Assembly (NCBI GenBank): GCA_029287755.1
Contig: JARFQM010000043.1
Span: 1-7,046, forward strand
DNA length: 7,046 nucleotides
DNA from: Desulfofustis sp.
GTDB lineage: Bacteria; Desulfobacterota; Desulfobulbia; Desulfobulbales; Desulfocapsaceae
Direction: 5' to 3'
Positions 1-7,046 of this stretch are shown here, piece after piece. A program made the position numbers and the translations under genes. How positions within the stretch are numbered: the first letter of the stretch is position 1; every line of letters begins with the position of its first letter. A model generated the notes under the pieces. The model did no database searches. It was not told the origin of the DNA and worked only from the letters and a program-made list of their open reading frames with translations.

Positions 1-279
1 GCTGCCTTCAACTGATTATAGGATTCGGGTGCCAGCTGATTTTCCGGTACATATTGGCCTGATGCGAGCTCAATTATTTTTGTTTCTTTTGGTGCAAAGA
101 GTTCCTCGACCGTTTTTCCTTTCTCATAGAGACCGGCAGCATAGAGAATATTTTTTTTCTGGTCCTGCTGACGATTGGCTTCCTGCAGCGGACGCAGGCC
201 CACTGCCGCACCAGCGACGAGCGCCGAGCAGGCAAAGGCGAGGACGAGCACCGAGTAAAACGGTTTAAGAGGATGTTCT

Positions 280-287
<8 letters not shown>
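1..287 (-). CDS. nqrC: Na+-translocating NADH:quinone reductase subunit C, N-terminal part (NqrC)
   Basis: Partial gene: only the first 95 residues lie in the window and the rest continues past the left edge. The reading begins MAKEHPLKPFYSVLVLAFAC. It has a short basic N-terminus, one hydrophobic segment at about residues 10-30, then an extracytoplasmic stretch with LRPLQEANRQQDQKKNIL followed by AAGL, typical of NqrC after its membrane anchor. In the family, NqrC carries FMN covalently bound to a threonine in an SGAT-type motif near the C-terminus; that part is outside the window and cannot be checked. The ATG at 287 is chosen because it has a strong AGAAGGAGG ribosome site about 10 bases upstream. 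The start overlaps the end of nqrB by 8 bases (ATGGCTAA), which implies translational coupling. RnfG is the main alternative family, but the neighbouring nqrA and nqrB point to NqrC. Confidence 0.93.
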
Positions 288-1488
<1,201 letters not shown>

Positions 1489-1508
1489 GATATCAAGTTT
1501 TCCGAGAA

Positions 1509-2858
1509 TCAACCTTCCTCTTCGATGGAAGTCAGGGTGTGACGCAGCATGGGACCGAAATCATTCTTGCCGGGGCAGACGTACGAGCAGAGCGCCAGGT
1601 CCTCTTCGATCAACTCCAGACAGCCAAGTTCCTTGGCCCGTTCGGTGTTGCCCGAGGCCAGACTTTTGAGAAAATAGATGGGCACGAAATCAAGCGGCAT
1701 CACTTTTTCGTAAGTCCCCAGGGGAAAGATGGCCCGATCGCCGCCCCAGACAGCAGTGTTGAAGGGGACTTTAAGCGGCTTGGTGAAGGCGGTTAAAAAG
1801 GCGCGTGAGACCGAGAATCGATCACTGCCGAGGCGCAGCCAGCCGAACAACTGCCGGCCGTCGCCCTCGGGCAGGCAGCTTACCAACTGATGATAGCGAC
1901 CGAGAAAACCGCGCAGGGGATCCGCCTGCCGGCCATCGAGAATGGAGCCGGAGACCAGTCTGCCTTGTTGGGCTGTACTGATTTCAGCGCGGCATAATTC
2001 GCTGAGCGAAGCACCGCTGATAGTCTCCACGTGACGGGGGTTAGTGAAGCAGGGACCGCCCAGGGCCACCACCCTCTCGCTACTGAGCTTACCGGTTCTC
2101 AGCAGTCCGCCGAGGCCGCAGACGTCCTGGGCGCCGAGGTGCCAGACCGTCTTGAACTCGCTGACCGGATCGATGAAATGAATATGGGTGGAAGGCAGCC
2201 CGGCCGGGTGGGGGCCTTCAAAGACGACCTCCTCCACCTGGCTGGCAAGCGCATCGAGACCGGTCAGATCTCCCGCATGACAAATATAAATGGGCTGGCT
2301 GATAAAGGATGCCAGCGCCTGCATACCGAGCAGAAAATCATCTTTTCTGTGATCGATGACGGCTTTCATGTCTGGCCCCACCGGCGAGCTGTCCATGGCC
2401 GTGACAAACAGCGAGGCGGGCTCGCTGTCAATCGGCGGGATCTTGCCGTAGGGCCTGGTTCGCAGTGCGGTCCAGAGGCCCGAGTCGATCAGCAGTTTAC
2501 GCAGACCTTCCGGCCCGAGGTCGGCGGGATCCGTGCCGGCCTCGCAAAAGCTCAGGCGCTCACCTTCAGCAACTCGAATCACCAGAGATTCAAATTTACG
2601 CTTTGCGCCCCGGTTGACTGCCACGACCTCGCCACTGGCAGGTGCCGTGAATATCACCCCTTCGTTCTTTTTGTCGGAGAACAGCGGTTGCCCGCAGGCT
2701 ACCTGGTCGCCGACCGCTACCAGCATGGTCGGCTTCATGCCAATGTAGTCGTCGCCGACCAGGGCCACGTGCTCGACGGCAGCTGCCGGGGAAATCGTAG
2801 AATCGGGCGAGCCGTCAATGGGCAGATCGAGGCCTTTGTCTATGGTTATTCTTCTCAT
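1509..2858 (-). CDS. nqrA: Na+-translocating NADH:quinone reductase subunit A (NqrA)
   Basis: 449-residue soluble subunit of Na+-NQR, very near the family's usual length of about 446. It sits on the cytoplasmic face against NqrB and is implicated in quinone binding; it carries no covalent flavin. Family signatures run the full length: the N-terminal KGLDLPIDGSP (8-18), GDDYIGMKPTM with VGDQVACGQPLFSDKKNEGV (35-68), the barrel-sandwich stretch FTAPASGEVVAVNRGAKR (70-87), the central THIHFIDPVSEFKTVWHLG (224-242) with RVVALGGP (262-269), and the C-terminal CSYVCPGKNDFGPMLR (424-439). RnfC is related but lacks this N-terminal pattern, and no 4Fe-4S CxxCxxC motif is present. The ATG at 2858 lies one base after the apbE stop (TGA-A-ATG), so translation is probably coupled; the nearest purine-rich site (AAGGGG) is rather far, about 13 bases upstream. 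Confidence 0.97.
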   Translation of the reverse strand: MRRITIDKGLDLPIDGSPDSTISPAAAVEHVALVGDDYIGMKPTMLVAVGDQVACGQPLFSDKKNEGVIFTAPASGEVVAVNRGAKRKFESLVIRVAEGERLSFCEAGTDPADLGPEGLRKLLIDSGLWTALRTRPYGKIPPIDSEPASLFVTAMDSSPVGPDMKAVIDHRKDDFLLGMQALASFISQPIYICHAGDLTGLDALASQVEEVVFEGPHPAGLPSTHIHFIDPVSEFKTVWHLGAQDVCGLGGLLRTGKLSSERVVALGGPCFTNPRHVETISGASLSELCRAEISTAQQGRLVSGSILDGRQADPLRGFLGRYHQLVSCLPEGDGRQLFGWLRLGSDRFSVSRAFLTAFTKPLKVPFNTAVWGGDRAIFPLGTYEKVMPLDFVPIYFLKSLASGNTERAKELGCLELIEEDLALCSYVCPGKNDFGPMLRHTLTSIEEEG

Positions 2859-2859
2859 T

Positions 2860-3891
2860 TCAGCTGAAGAACCCCTTTGTCTGATATCGGTTCATGTCTT
2901 TGTCTATCAAGTAGCCTTCGCAGTCCGGCAGAGTTTCCAGCAGGGCGATGGATTGGTCGGGATCGAGGACCATGGCGGCAGTGGCGAGACCGTCCGCCCA
3001 GGCAACCGTGGGGGCGATTATGGAGCTTGAGGCGGTGCGGACGGGAGAGAAACCGGTGCGGGGGTCGATGATATGATGAATTTTTTTATCGTCGGTGAAA
3101 TATTGCATGTAATCTCCGGAAGTGGCGATTGCCCGGTCACTCATTTCAATGGTTGTCATTTTTTTCAGATCGTCACTCCGCGGGTTTCTGATGCCTATCT
3201 TCCACGGTTTCCCATCGTAGCGATGGCCAACCACCATCAGGTCGCCACCGGCTTCGATGAAGGCGTTGCTGAACCCCAAACCCTGTAAAACCTCTATGCC
3301 TCTGTCGACGATGTAGCCTTTGGCAACCGCATCCAGGGTGGCCGTCACACCGGGTTTGGAGTACTTCACCGTGGTATTATTCTCAACAACAATATGTCTG
3401 TAGTCGACCACTTGCAAAATTTCTTTTACTTTTTCTTGGTCGGGAAGTTTTCCGGTCTTCCTAACCTCTTTAAAGAGTCCGACGAGGGGCAGAACGGTGG
3501 GGTCGAAGGCCCCGTCAGTGAGTTCACTGAGTTCAATGGCGAGTTTGAATACCTCGACCAGTTCCTGGGGCGCGTCGTTGAGCGTTCCAAAACGATTGAG
3601 CTCCGACAACGGGCTGTCGGACACATAGGTGCTCATCATCATCGAGAGCGTCTCCATCCGCTCGATGCAGGCCTCTATGCCGTGCCGGCAGGAACCTTCG
3701 TCTTCGCCGCAGACCACCAGATTGACAATTGTACCCATCATCGGCTGGCTGTGGCGCACCGGCTTGAGCCTGCCCCGCGGCCGCACTCCGAGATAGCCGA
3801 TGATGCCCACCGCCGCGCTGACAGCCGTCAGCTGCAGCAACCGTCTTCTGGTAAATCCTTGTTCAGATGCGAGCACGGCAGAGCTGTTCAT
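2860..3891 (-). CDS. apbE: FAD:protein FMN transferase with Tat signal (ApbE)
   Basis: 343-residue enzyme that transfers FMN from FAD to a threonine hydroxyl of target flavoproteins; the obvious targets here are NqrB and NqrC of the same operon. Motifs in order: MGT at 52-54; TDGAFDPTVLPLVGLF at 125-140; LDAVAKGYIVD at 186-196; EAGGDL at 213-218; ATSGDY at 256-261; HHIIDPRTG at 272-280; and the metal-binding ADGLAT at 299-304, whose Asp300 and Thr304 match the conserved Mg2+ site. The N-terminus has TRRRLLQ (14-20) followed by a hydrophobic run to about residue 35, a good twin-arginine signal, so the protein is probably exported folded or stays anchored outside the cytoplasm. No lipobox cysteine is seen. 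The frame is open upstream to 4134 with ATGs at 3975 and 4134. I chose 3891 because it places the Tat motif near the N-terminus and leaves room for the promoter; its ribosome site is poor, so the exact start is uncertain. Confidence 0.93.
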   Translation of the reverse strand: MNSSAVLASEQGFTRRRLLQLTAVSAAVGIIGYLGVRPRGRLKPVRHSQPMMGTIVNLVVCGEDEGSCRHGIEACIERMETLSMMMSTYVSDSPLSELNRFGTLNDAPQELVEVFKLAIELSELTDGAFDPTVLPLVGLFKEVRKTGKLPDQEKVKEILQVVDYRHIVVENNTTVKYSKPGVTATLDAVAKGYIVDRGIEVLQGLGFSNAFIEAGGDLMVVGHRYDGKPWKIGIRNPRSDDLKKMTTIEMSDRAIATSGDYMQYFTDDKKIHHIIDPRTGFSPVRTASSSIIAPTVAWADGLATAAMVLDPDQSIALLETLPDCEGYLIDKDMNRYQTKGFFS

Positions 3892-3991
3892 CGTCGACCC
3901 GGGCGCGGCAAGCGCAGAATTGTAGGAAATGATTGGAAGGCCACCGTTTATTCCCCTAACAAGAAGAGATTCCATTTGAAAATTCCGCCAA

Positions 3992-4020
3992 ACTATAAAC
4001 ACTCTCTGGTGACCGGGCAA
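3992..4020 (-). promoter_or_regulatory. Putative sigma70-type promoter for apbE-nqr operon
   Basis: On the minus strand, TTGCCC (4020-4015) is followed after exactly 17 bases by TATAGT (3997-3992), which differs from TATAAT at one position. Transcription would start near 3985, giving a leader of roughly 95 bases before the apbE ATG at 3891. The -35 box matches the consensus at four of six positions. The spacing and the position in the divergent gap support it; no operator was recognised. Confidence 0.5.
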
Positions 4021-4052
4021 AACAAAGATGCAGATCCGGAAAGTGAAAGCGG

Positions 4053-4083
4053 TTGACAAACCCGTCCCGAATGAAATCATTAT
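4053..4083 (+). promoter_or_regulatory. Possible promoter for the divergent ATPase gene
   Basis: A perfect -35 hexamer TTGACA lies at 4053-4058. The best -10 candidate is CATTAT at 4078-4083, four of six matches, but the spacer is 19 bases, longer than ideal. A start near 4090 would leave a leader of roughly 85 bases before the GTG at 4177. Confidence 0.35.
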
Positions 4084-4166
4084 GAGGGGAAAGGGTGCGC
4101 ATACCGGAGGGGGACCAATTGCAGAATCCGACACTGAGCCCTCAACGCCTTAAACCATCAGCCAGC

Positions 4167-4172
4167 GAGGTG
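4167..4172 (+). promoter_or_regulatory. Ribosome binding site deciding the GTG start of the ATPase gene
   Basis: GAGGTG, then TTTT, precedes the GTG at 4177. The GAGG core lies 6 bases from the start codon, which favours this GTG as the true start. Confidence 0.65.
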
Positions 4173-4176
4173 TTTT

Positions 4177-6573
4177 GTGGAAGCCAATCGAGCGTATGAA
4201 AAACTGGGACTGTTCTACCTGGGGAAGGAACTGCCGATCGGGGAGCAGGCATCGACCGGGCTGCCCCTGCTCTACAAGAGCAAAAACCTGACCACCCACG
4301 GGGTCATCATCGGCATGACCGGCAGCGGCAAAACAGGCTTGGGAATAGGATTGATCGAGGAGGCCATCATGGATGAGGTACCGTCGATCATTATCGATCC
4401 CAAGGGTGACATGGCCAATCTGCTGCTCACCTTTCCGGCTCTTGACCCCGCAGATTTTGAGCCCTGGATAGATCCGGCGGAGGCTTCGAGGAAAAACCTT
4501 TCAGTGGTCCAGATGGCCGAGAAGACGGCTTCCGACTGGCGCCAGGGCCTTGCGTCCTGGGGGCAGAGTGGTGAGCGCATCGGCAGGATGCGGGCAAAAT
4601 CGACGGTCACCGTCTATACGCCCGGCTCCAGCGCCGGTATACCCGTCTCCATAATGGCGAGCTTTGCAGCCCCGGCCGAGGATGTGCTGCAGGATCAGGA
4701 CAGCCTCAACGCCCTGGTCGGCTCCACCGCCACCAGCCTGCTTGCGCTGCTCGACATCGATGGGGATCCGCTGACCAGTCGGGAGCATATTCTGATCTCC
4801 TCGATTCTTCTGCACCATTGGAGAAAGGGCGATGACTTGTCGCTGGAGACGCTGATCGGGGCCATTGTCAATCCCCCGTTCGATAAGGTTGGCGTTTTTG
4901 GTCTCACCAGTTTTTTCCCCCAGGCCGACAGAATGAAGCTGGCCATGCTGCTCAACAACGTCATCGCCAGTCCCAGCTTCGGTTCCTGGCTGCAGGGTCA
5001 ACCGCTTGACATACAGAACATTCTCTACGGCGCAGACGGCCGGCCTCACACGGCGATCTTTTCCATTGCCCATCTCAGCGAAACCGAACGGATGTTTTTT
5101 GTCACCCTGCTGCTCAATGCGACGATTGGCTGGATGAGGGGACAACAGGGCACCTCGTCGTTAAAGGCGCTGCTCTACATGGATGAGATTTTCGGCTATT
5201 TCCCGCCCACCGGCAATCCGCCCTCGAAAAAACCGATGCTGCTGCTGCTCAAACAGGCCAGAGCTTATGGTATCGGGGTGGTGCTGGCCACCCAGAATCC
5301 GGTTGATCTCGATTACAAGGGTCTGTCCAACATCGGCACCTGGTTCGTCGGCCGCCTGCAGACCACCCAGGATCAGGACCGGGTTCTCGAAGGCATTGTC
5401 GGCGCCAGCGACGGTGCTCTCAACCGCCCCCTGGTGAGGGAGCTGCTCTCGGACATGAAGGGCCGGCAGTTTCTGCTCACCTCGGCCCACCTCGACGAGC
5501 CGCTGATGTTCGAAACCCGCTGGGTCATGTCCTACCTGAAAGGACCGATCAGCCTGCAGGATATCGACCGTCTCATGGAAGACCGGCCCCGCGCCGCAGA
5601 TGAAGCGGAGCCGGACCGCGGTCCAGTCGGGCAACCCGGGGCGCTGTTGTCAAGTCCGCCGATTCTCGCCGAAGGGATCGAACAGCGCTACCACCTGCTC
5701 AATGTCTATGCCGAGGAATTTGGTTTTGAACCATGGCTGGCGGCAACCGCCTCGGTGCGTTTTTACAACGCTTCTCGAAATATCGACGAGCTCGCCCAGG
5801 TAAACGTACGCCTCTATCTCGACGAATCGTTCAACGCCCCGGACTGGCAAGACGCGGAACCATCGGAAGCCGAACTTGAATCATGCCCGGAGAGCGCACC
5901 GGAGGGCAGCAGCTTCCAGCCTCTGCCCCAGAGCTTCTCAGCCCTGAAAAACTTCAGGGGCTGGGAAAAGGATCTTGCCAACCACCTTTACCAGACCCAG
6001 CGGCTTCACCTGCTTCGCGCCCCCGCACTTAAGATGGAGTCGAGACCGGGGGAAACTGAAGCCGAGTTTCAGGTCCGTATCGCCGACCGGTTGAGAGAAG
6101 ACAAGGAGGCGGCGGTCGAGAAACTGGCGGGTAAATTCCAGGTGAAAAAAGAGCGTCTTGCCAAGAAGCTGGACAGCGCCTACGCCAAATTGGAAAAAGA
6201 AGAAAGTGACGTGTCGACCAAGACCACCGATACCATCCTCAGTTTTGGTACGGCGGTGCTCGGTGCCTTTTTAGGCCGCAAGAGATTGTCTTCAACCACC
6301 ATGACCAGGACCGCCAGCGGTATCAGAAAAGCCGGCAGGATCGGTAAGGAAAAAGATGATGTAAGGCGGGCTCAGGAACTGGTCGCCCGGCTCGAGCAGG
6401 AACTCGAAGAACTCGAGTCCGAGCAGAGCCAGGCACTGGAGGAACTGGCCGACTCTTATAACCCGGTCCTGGCAGAGACCGAGACCTTCGCCATCAAACC
6501 GCGGCGCAGCGACATCTTCGACGTTCGCCTCTGTCTGCTCTGGGAGATGGTGCCCCCACCTATGGCTGGCTAG
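4177..6573 (+). CDS. FtsK-HerA superfamily P-loop ATPase with C-terminal coiled-coil tail
   Basis: 798-residue protein starting at GTG. Seen: Walker A GMTGSGKT at 46-53; IIIDPKGD at 71-78, a strand and loop typical of HerA/YjgR-type ATPases; Walker B LLYMDE at 332-337 with Asp336 and Glu337; a conserved ATQNP sensor-type motif at 371-375; and GRLQT at 392-396, whose arginine may act between subunits. Such ATPases form hexameric motors, usually on DNA; the substrate here is unknown. Only 45 residues precede Walker A, so the HAS barrel of canonical HerA is absent and the layout is nearer to YjgR (DUF853), though much longer. A proline- and acid-rich linker at about 468-500 leads to a second region (500-615). 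The tail has a charged predicted coiled coil at about 628-680, a glycine-rich hydrophobic stretch (686-700), and another coiled coil at 724-762 rich in LEQELEELE-type heptads. No signal peptide is seen. The gene stands alone, with no nurA, sir2 or nuclease partner in the window, so a repair or defence role is not supported by context. Confidence 0.85.
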   Translation: MEANRAYEKLGLFYLGKELPIGEQASTGLPLLYKSKNLTTHGVIIGMTGSGKTGLGIGLIEEAIMDEVPSIIIDPKGDMANLLLTFPALDPADFEPWIDPAEASRKNLSVVQMAEKTASDWRQGLASWGQSGERIGRMRAKSTVTVYTPGSSAGIPVSIMASFAAPAEDVLQDQDSLNALVGSTATSLLALLDIDGDPLTSREHILISSILLHHWRKGDDLSLETLIGAIVNPPFDKVGVFGLTSFFPQADRMKLAMLLNNVIASPSFGSWLQGQPLDIQNILYGADGRPHTAIFSIAHLSETERMFFVTLLLNATIGWMRGQQGTSSLKALLYMDEIFGYFPPTGNPPSKKPMLLLLKQARAYGIGVVLATQNPVDLDYKGLSNIGTWFVGRLQTTQDQDRVLEGIVGASDGALNRPLVRELLSDMKGRQFLLTSAHLDEPLMFETRWVMSYLKGPISLQDIDRLMEDRPRAADEAEPDRGPVGQPGALLSSPPILAEGIEQRYHLLNVYAEEFGFEPWLAATASVRFYNASRNIDELAQVNVRLYLDESFNAPDWQDAEPSEAELESCPESAPEGSSFQPLPQSFSALKNFRGWEKDLANHLYQTQRLHLLRAPALKMESRPGETEAEFQVRIADRLREDKEAAVEKLAGKFQVKKERLAKKLDSAYAKLEKEESDVSTKTTDTILSFGTAVLGAFLGRKRLSSTTMTRTASGIRKAGRIGKEKDDVRRAQELVARLEQELEELESEQSQALEELADSYNPVLAETETFAIKPRRSDIFDVRLCLLWEMVPPPMAG
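6232..6276 (+). other. Glycine-rich hydrophobic segment between the ATPase coiled coils
   Basis: Encodes residues 686-700, TILSFGTAVLGAFLG, followed at once by RKR. Small residues are spaced among large hydrophobic ones, like a glycine-zipper or short membrane-inserting helix. At 15 residues it is short for a standard membrane span and could instead be a tight helical turn where the two coiled coils fold back. Its role is inferred only. Confidence 0.45.
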
Positions 6574-7046
6574 CCCGAGCCCGACTGCTGTTCCTTGAAG
6601 CGGATCAGCGCTCCCAGCAGATCGCAGTATGGTGTGGCGATATTGTTGGCCCTGCCGTGGGTGGAGACGTAGCCCACCAATCCATCCACTTCGGTGGGCT
6701 TGTGCTGTTCCAGATCCTGCAGCATCGAGGGCCGATGATCATAGGTTGCCGGGATGAGCGTCTCATAGAAGAAGCTCTTGTACCGGTCCGCATTCTGCCA
6801 GGGCAGCCGGGCCCCGATGGCACTGACCACCGCGAACGTTTCGTCGATTACGGCATCCATGATGGCGCTGGTCTCAGGGGCGTCGGCCAGGGTGCCGTAA
6901 CTTACCCCGAGAGCGGCGCCGAGCGGGTTGAAGGCGCAATTGTGGAGCGGTTTGGCGAGCGGCGAGGGGGGGACGGCCTCGACGGCGATCGAGGGCAGGC
7001 CGGCCTGGGCGGTCGCCTTGGCGGTGGAGGAGGGCGGTGCGGGAGG
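6570..7046 (-). CDS. 2-dehydropantoate 2-reductase family protein, C-terminal part (PanE/ApbA-like)
   Basis: The frame is open from the right edge to the TAG at 6572-6570, giving 158 residues; the N-terminal NADP-binding Rossmann domain lies outside the window. Family members use NADPH to reduce ketopantoate to pantoate in pantothenate and CoA synthesis. The C-terminal domain keeps the residues known from E. coli PanE: the catalytic lysine in AKPLHNCAFNPLGA (codon 6951-6953), with asparagines 4 and 8 positions later matching Lys176, Asn180 and Asn184; SMLQD matching the Ser244 region; and Glu in PTEVDGLVG matching Glu256. An internal ATG at 6860 is not the real start, because homology continues upstream of it. 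The gene converges on the ATPase gene and the stops overlap by 4 bases. The family has several paralogues, so the exact substrate is not certain without the N-terminus. Confidence 0.85.
   Translation of the reverse strand, partial: PPAPPSSTAKATAQAGLPSIAVEAVPPSPLAKPLHNCAFNPLGAALGVSYGTLADAPETSAIMDAVIDETFAVVSAIGARLPWQNADRYKSFFYETLIPATYDHRPSMLQDLEQHKPTEVDGLVGYVSTHGRANNIATPYCDLLGALIRFKEQQSGSG

Larger units (their letters stand above)
3892..4176. other. Divergent intergenic region between apbE and the ATPase gene
   Basis: This 285-base gap holds the two outward-facing promoter candidates, whose -35 boxes are about 32 bases apart (4021-4052 between them). I found no clear inverted repeat, FNR-like or Fur-like site, riboswitch or terminator. 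A 23-codon open frame from the ATG at 4082 to a TAA at 4151-4153 has no ribosome site and is not called. Confidence 0.6.

Noticed and set aside
2031..2867. Plus-strand open frame of 278 codons opposite nqrA
   Set aside because: It lies antisense to a full-length nqrA with motifs along its whole length; no recognisable domain and no ribosome site were seen.
3394..4056. Plus-strand open frame of 220 codons opposite apbE and running into the intergenic gap
   Set aside because: Antisense to conserved apbE motifs; the translation shows no known family.
3892..4134. N-terminal extension of ApbE from upstream ATGs (4134 or 3975)
   Set aside because: It would put 50 or more residues before the Tat motif and overlap the likely promoter; the extension resembles translated non-coding sequence.
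4082..4153. 23-codon open frame as a leader peptide for the ATPase gene
   Set aside because: No ribosome site, no run of regulatory codons and no attenuator-like hairpin follow it; it also starts within the proposed -10 box.
4501..5145. Minus-strand open frame of 214 codons opposite the ATPase gene
   Set aside because: It covers the conserved ATPase core in antisense and its product has no recognisable features.
6388..6425. Repeated CTCGA units as a possible DNA repeat
   Set aside because: They encode the Leu-Glu heptads of the second coiled coil, so codon repetition explains them.
4177..6573. HerA-based anti-phage defence system
   Set aside because: Known HerA defence loci pair it with Sir2, DUF4297, NurA or other nuclease partners; the visible neighbours are Na+-NQR genes and a ketopantoate reductase.
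6561..6580. Intrinsic terminator at the convergent gene junction
   Set aside because: GGCTAGCC is an 8-base palindrome, but it has no loop and no following T-run on either strand.

Overview
The window is a chromosomal stretch from a Gram-negative-type bacterium, moderately GC-rich by eye. It carries the front of an operon for the sodium-pumping NADH:quinone reductase (Na+-NQR), a divergently transcribed FtsK-HerA superfamily ATPase, and the 3' part of a ketopantoate reductase gene. The organism can only be guessed. Na+-NQR plus a Tat-exported flavin transferase implies a respiring diderm. The protein sequences feel closer to Desulfobacterota-like relatives than to Vibrio, but this is an impression, not a search result.

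Region 1 (1-3891, minus strand) reads apbE > nqrA > nqrB > nqrC, with nqrC running off the left edge. The genes are packed as one transcription unit: apbE and nqrA are one base apart, nqrA and nqrB are separated by about 20 bases (or overlap if a TTG start is used), and nqrB and nqrC overlap by 8 bases. NqrA and NqrB form the cytoplasmic and membrane core of the pump, and NqrC is a flavoprotein subunit. ApbE is the FAD:protein FMN transferase that attaches FMN to threonines in NqrB and NqrC, so the modifying enzyme is made with its substrates. Here it is the first gene, whereas in the well-known Vibrio operon it follows nqrF. nqrD, nqrE and nqrF would be expected to the left of the window.

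Region 2 (3892-4176) is the only sizeable non-coding gap. It separates the divergent apbE and ATPase genes and holds a fairly good sigma70-like promoter toward apbE and a weaker one toward the ATPase.

Region 3 (4177-6573, plus strand) is one large gene for a 798-residue P-loop ATPase. It has intact Walker A and B motifs but no room for the N-terminal HAS barrel of true HerA. Its long C-terminal tail is two predicted coiled coils flanking a short glycine-rich hydrophobic segment. No nuclease (NurA, Sir2 or similar) sits beside it, so its role is open.

Region 4 (6570-7046, minus strand) is the C-terminal half of a 2-dehydropantoate 2-reductase-family enzyme. It converges on the ATPase gene, and the two stop codons overlap in a shared CTAG.

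No RNA genes, CRISPR arrays, insertion sequences or phage genes were seen. I see no convincing evidence of a wholly new system; the least explained item is the ATPase and its tail.
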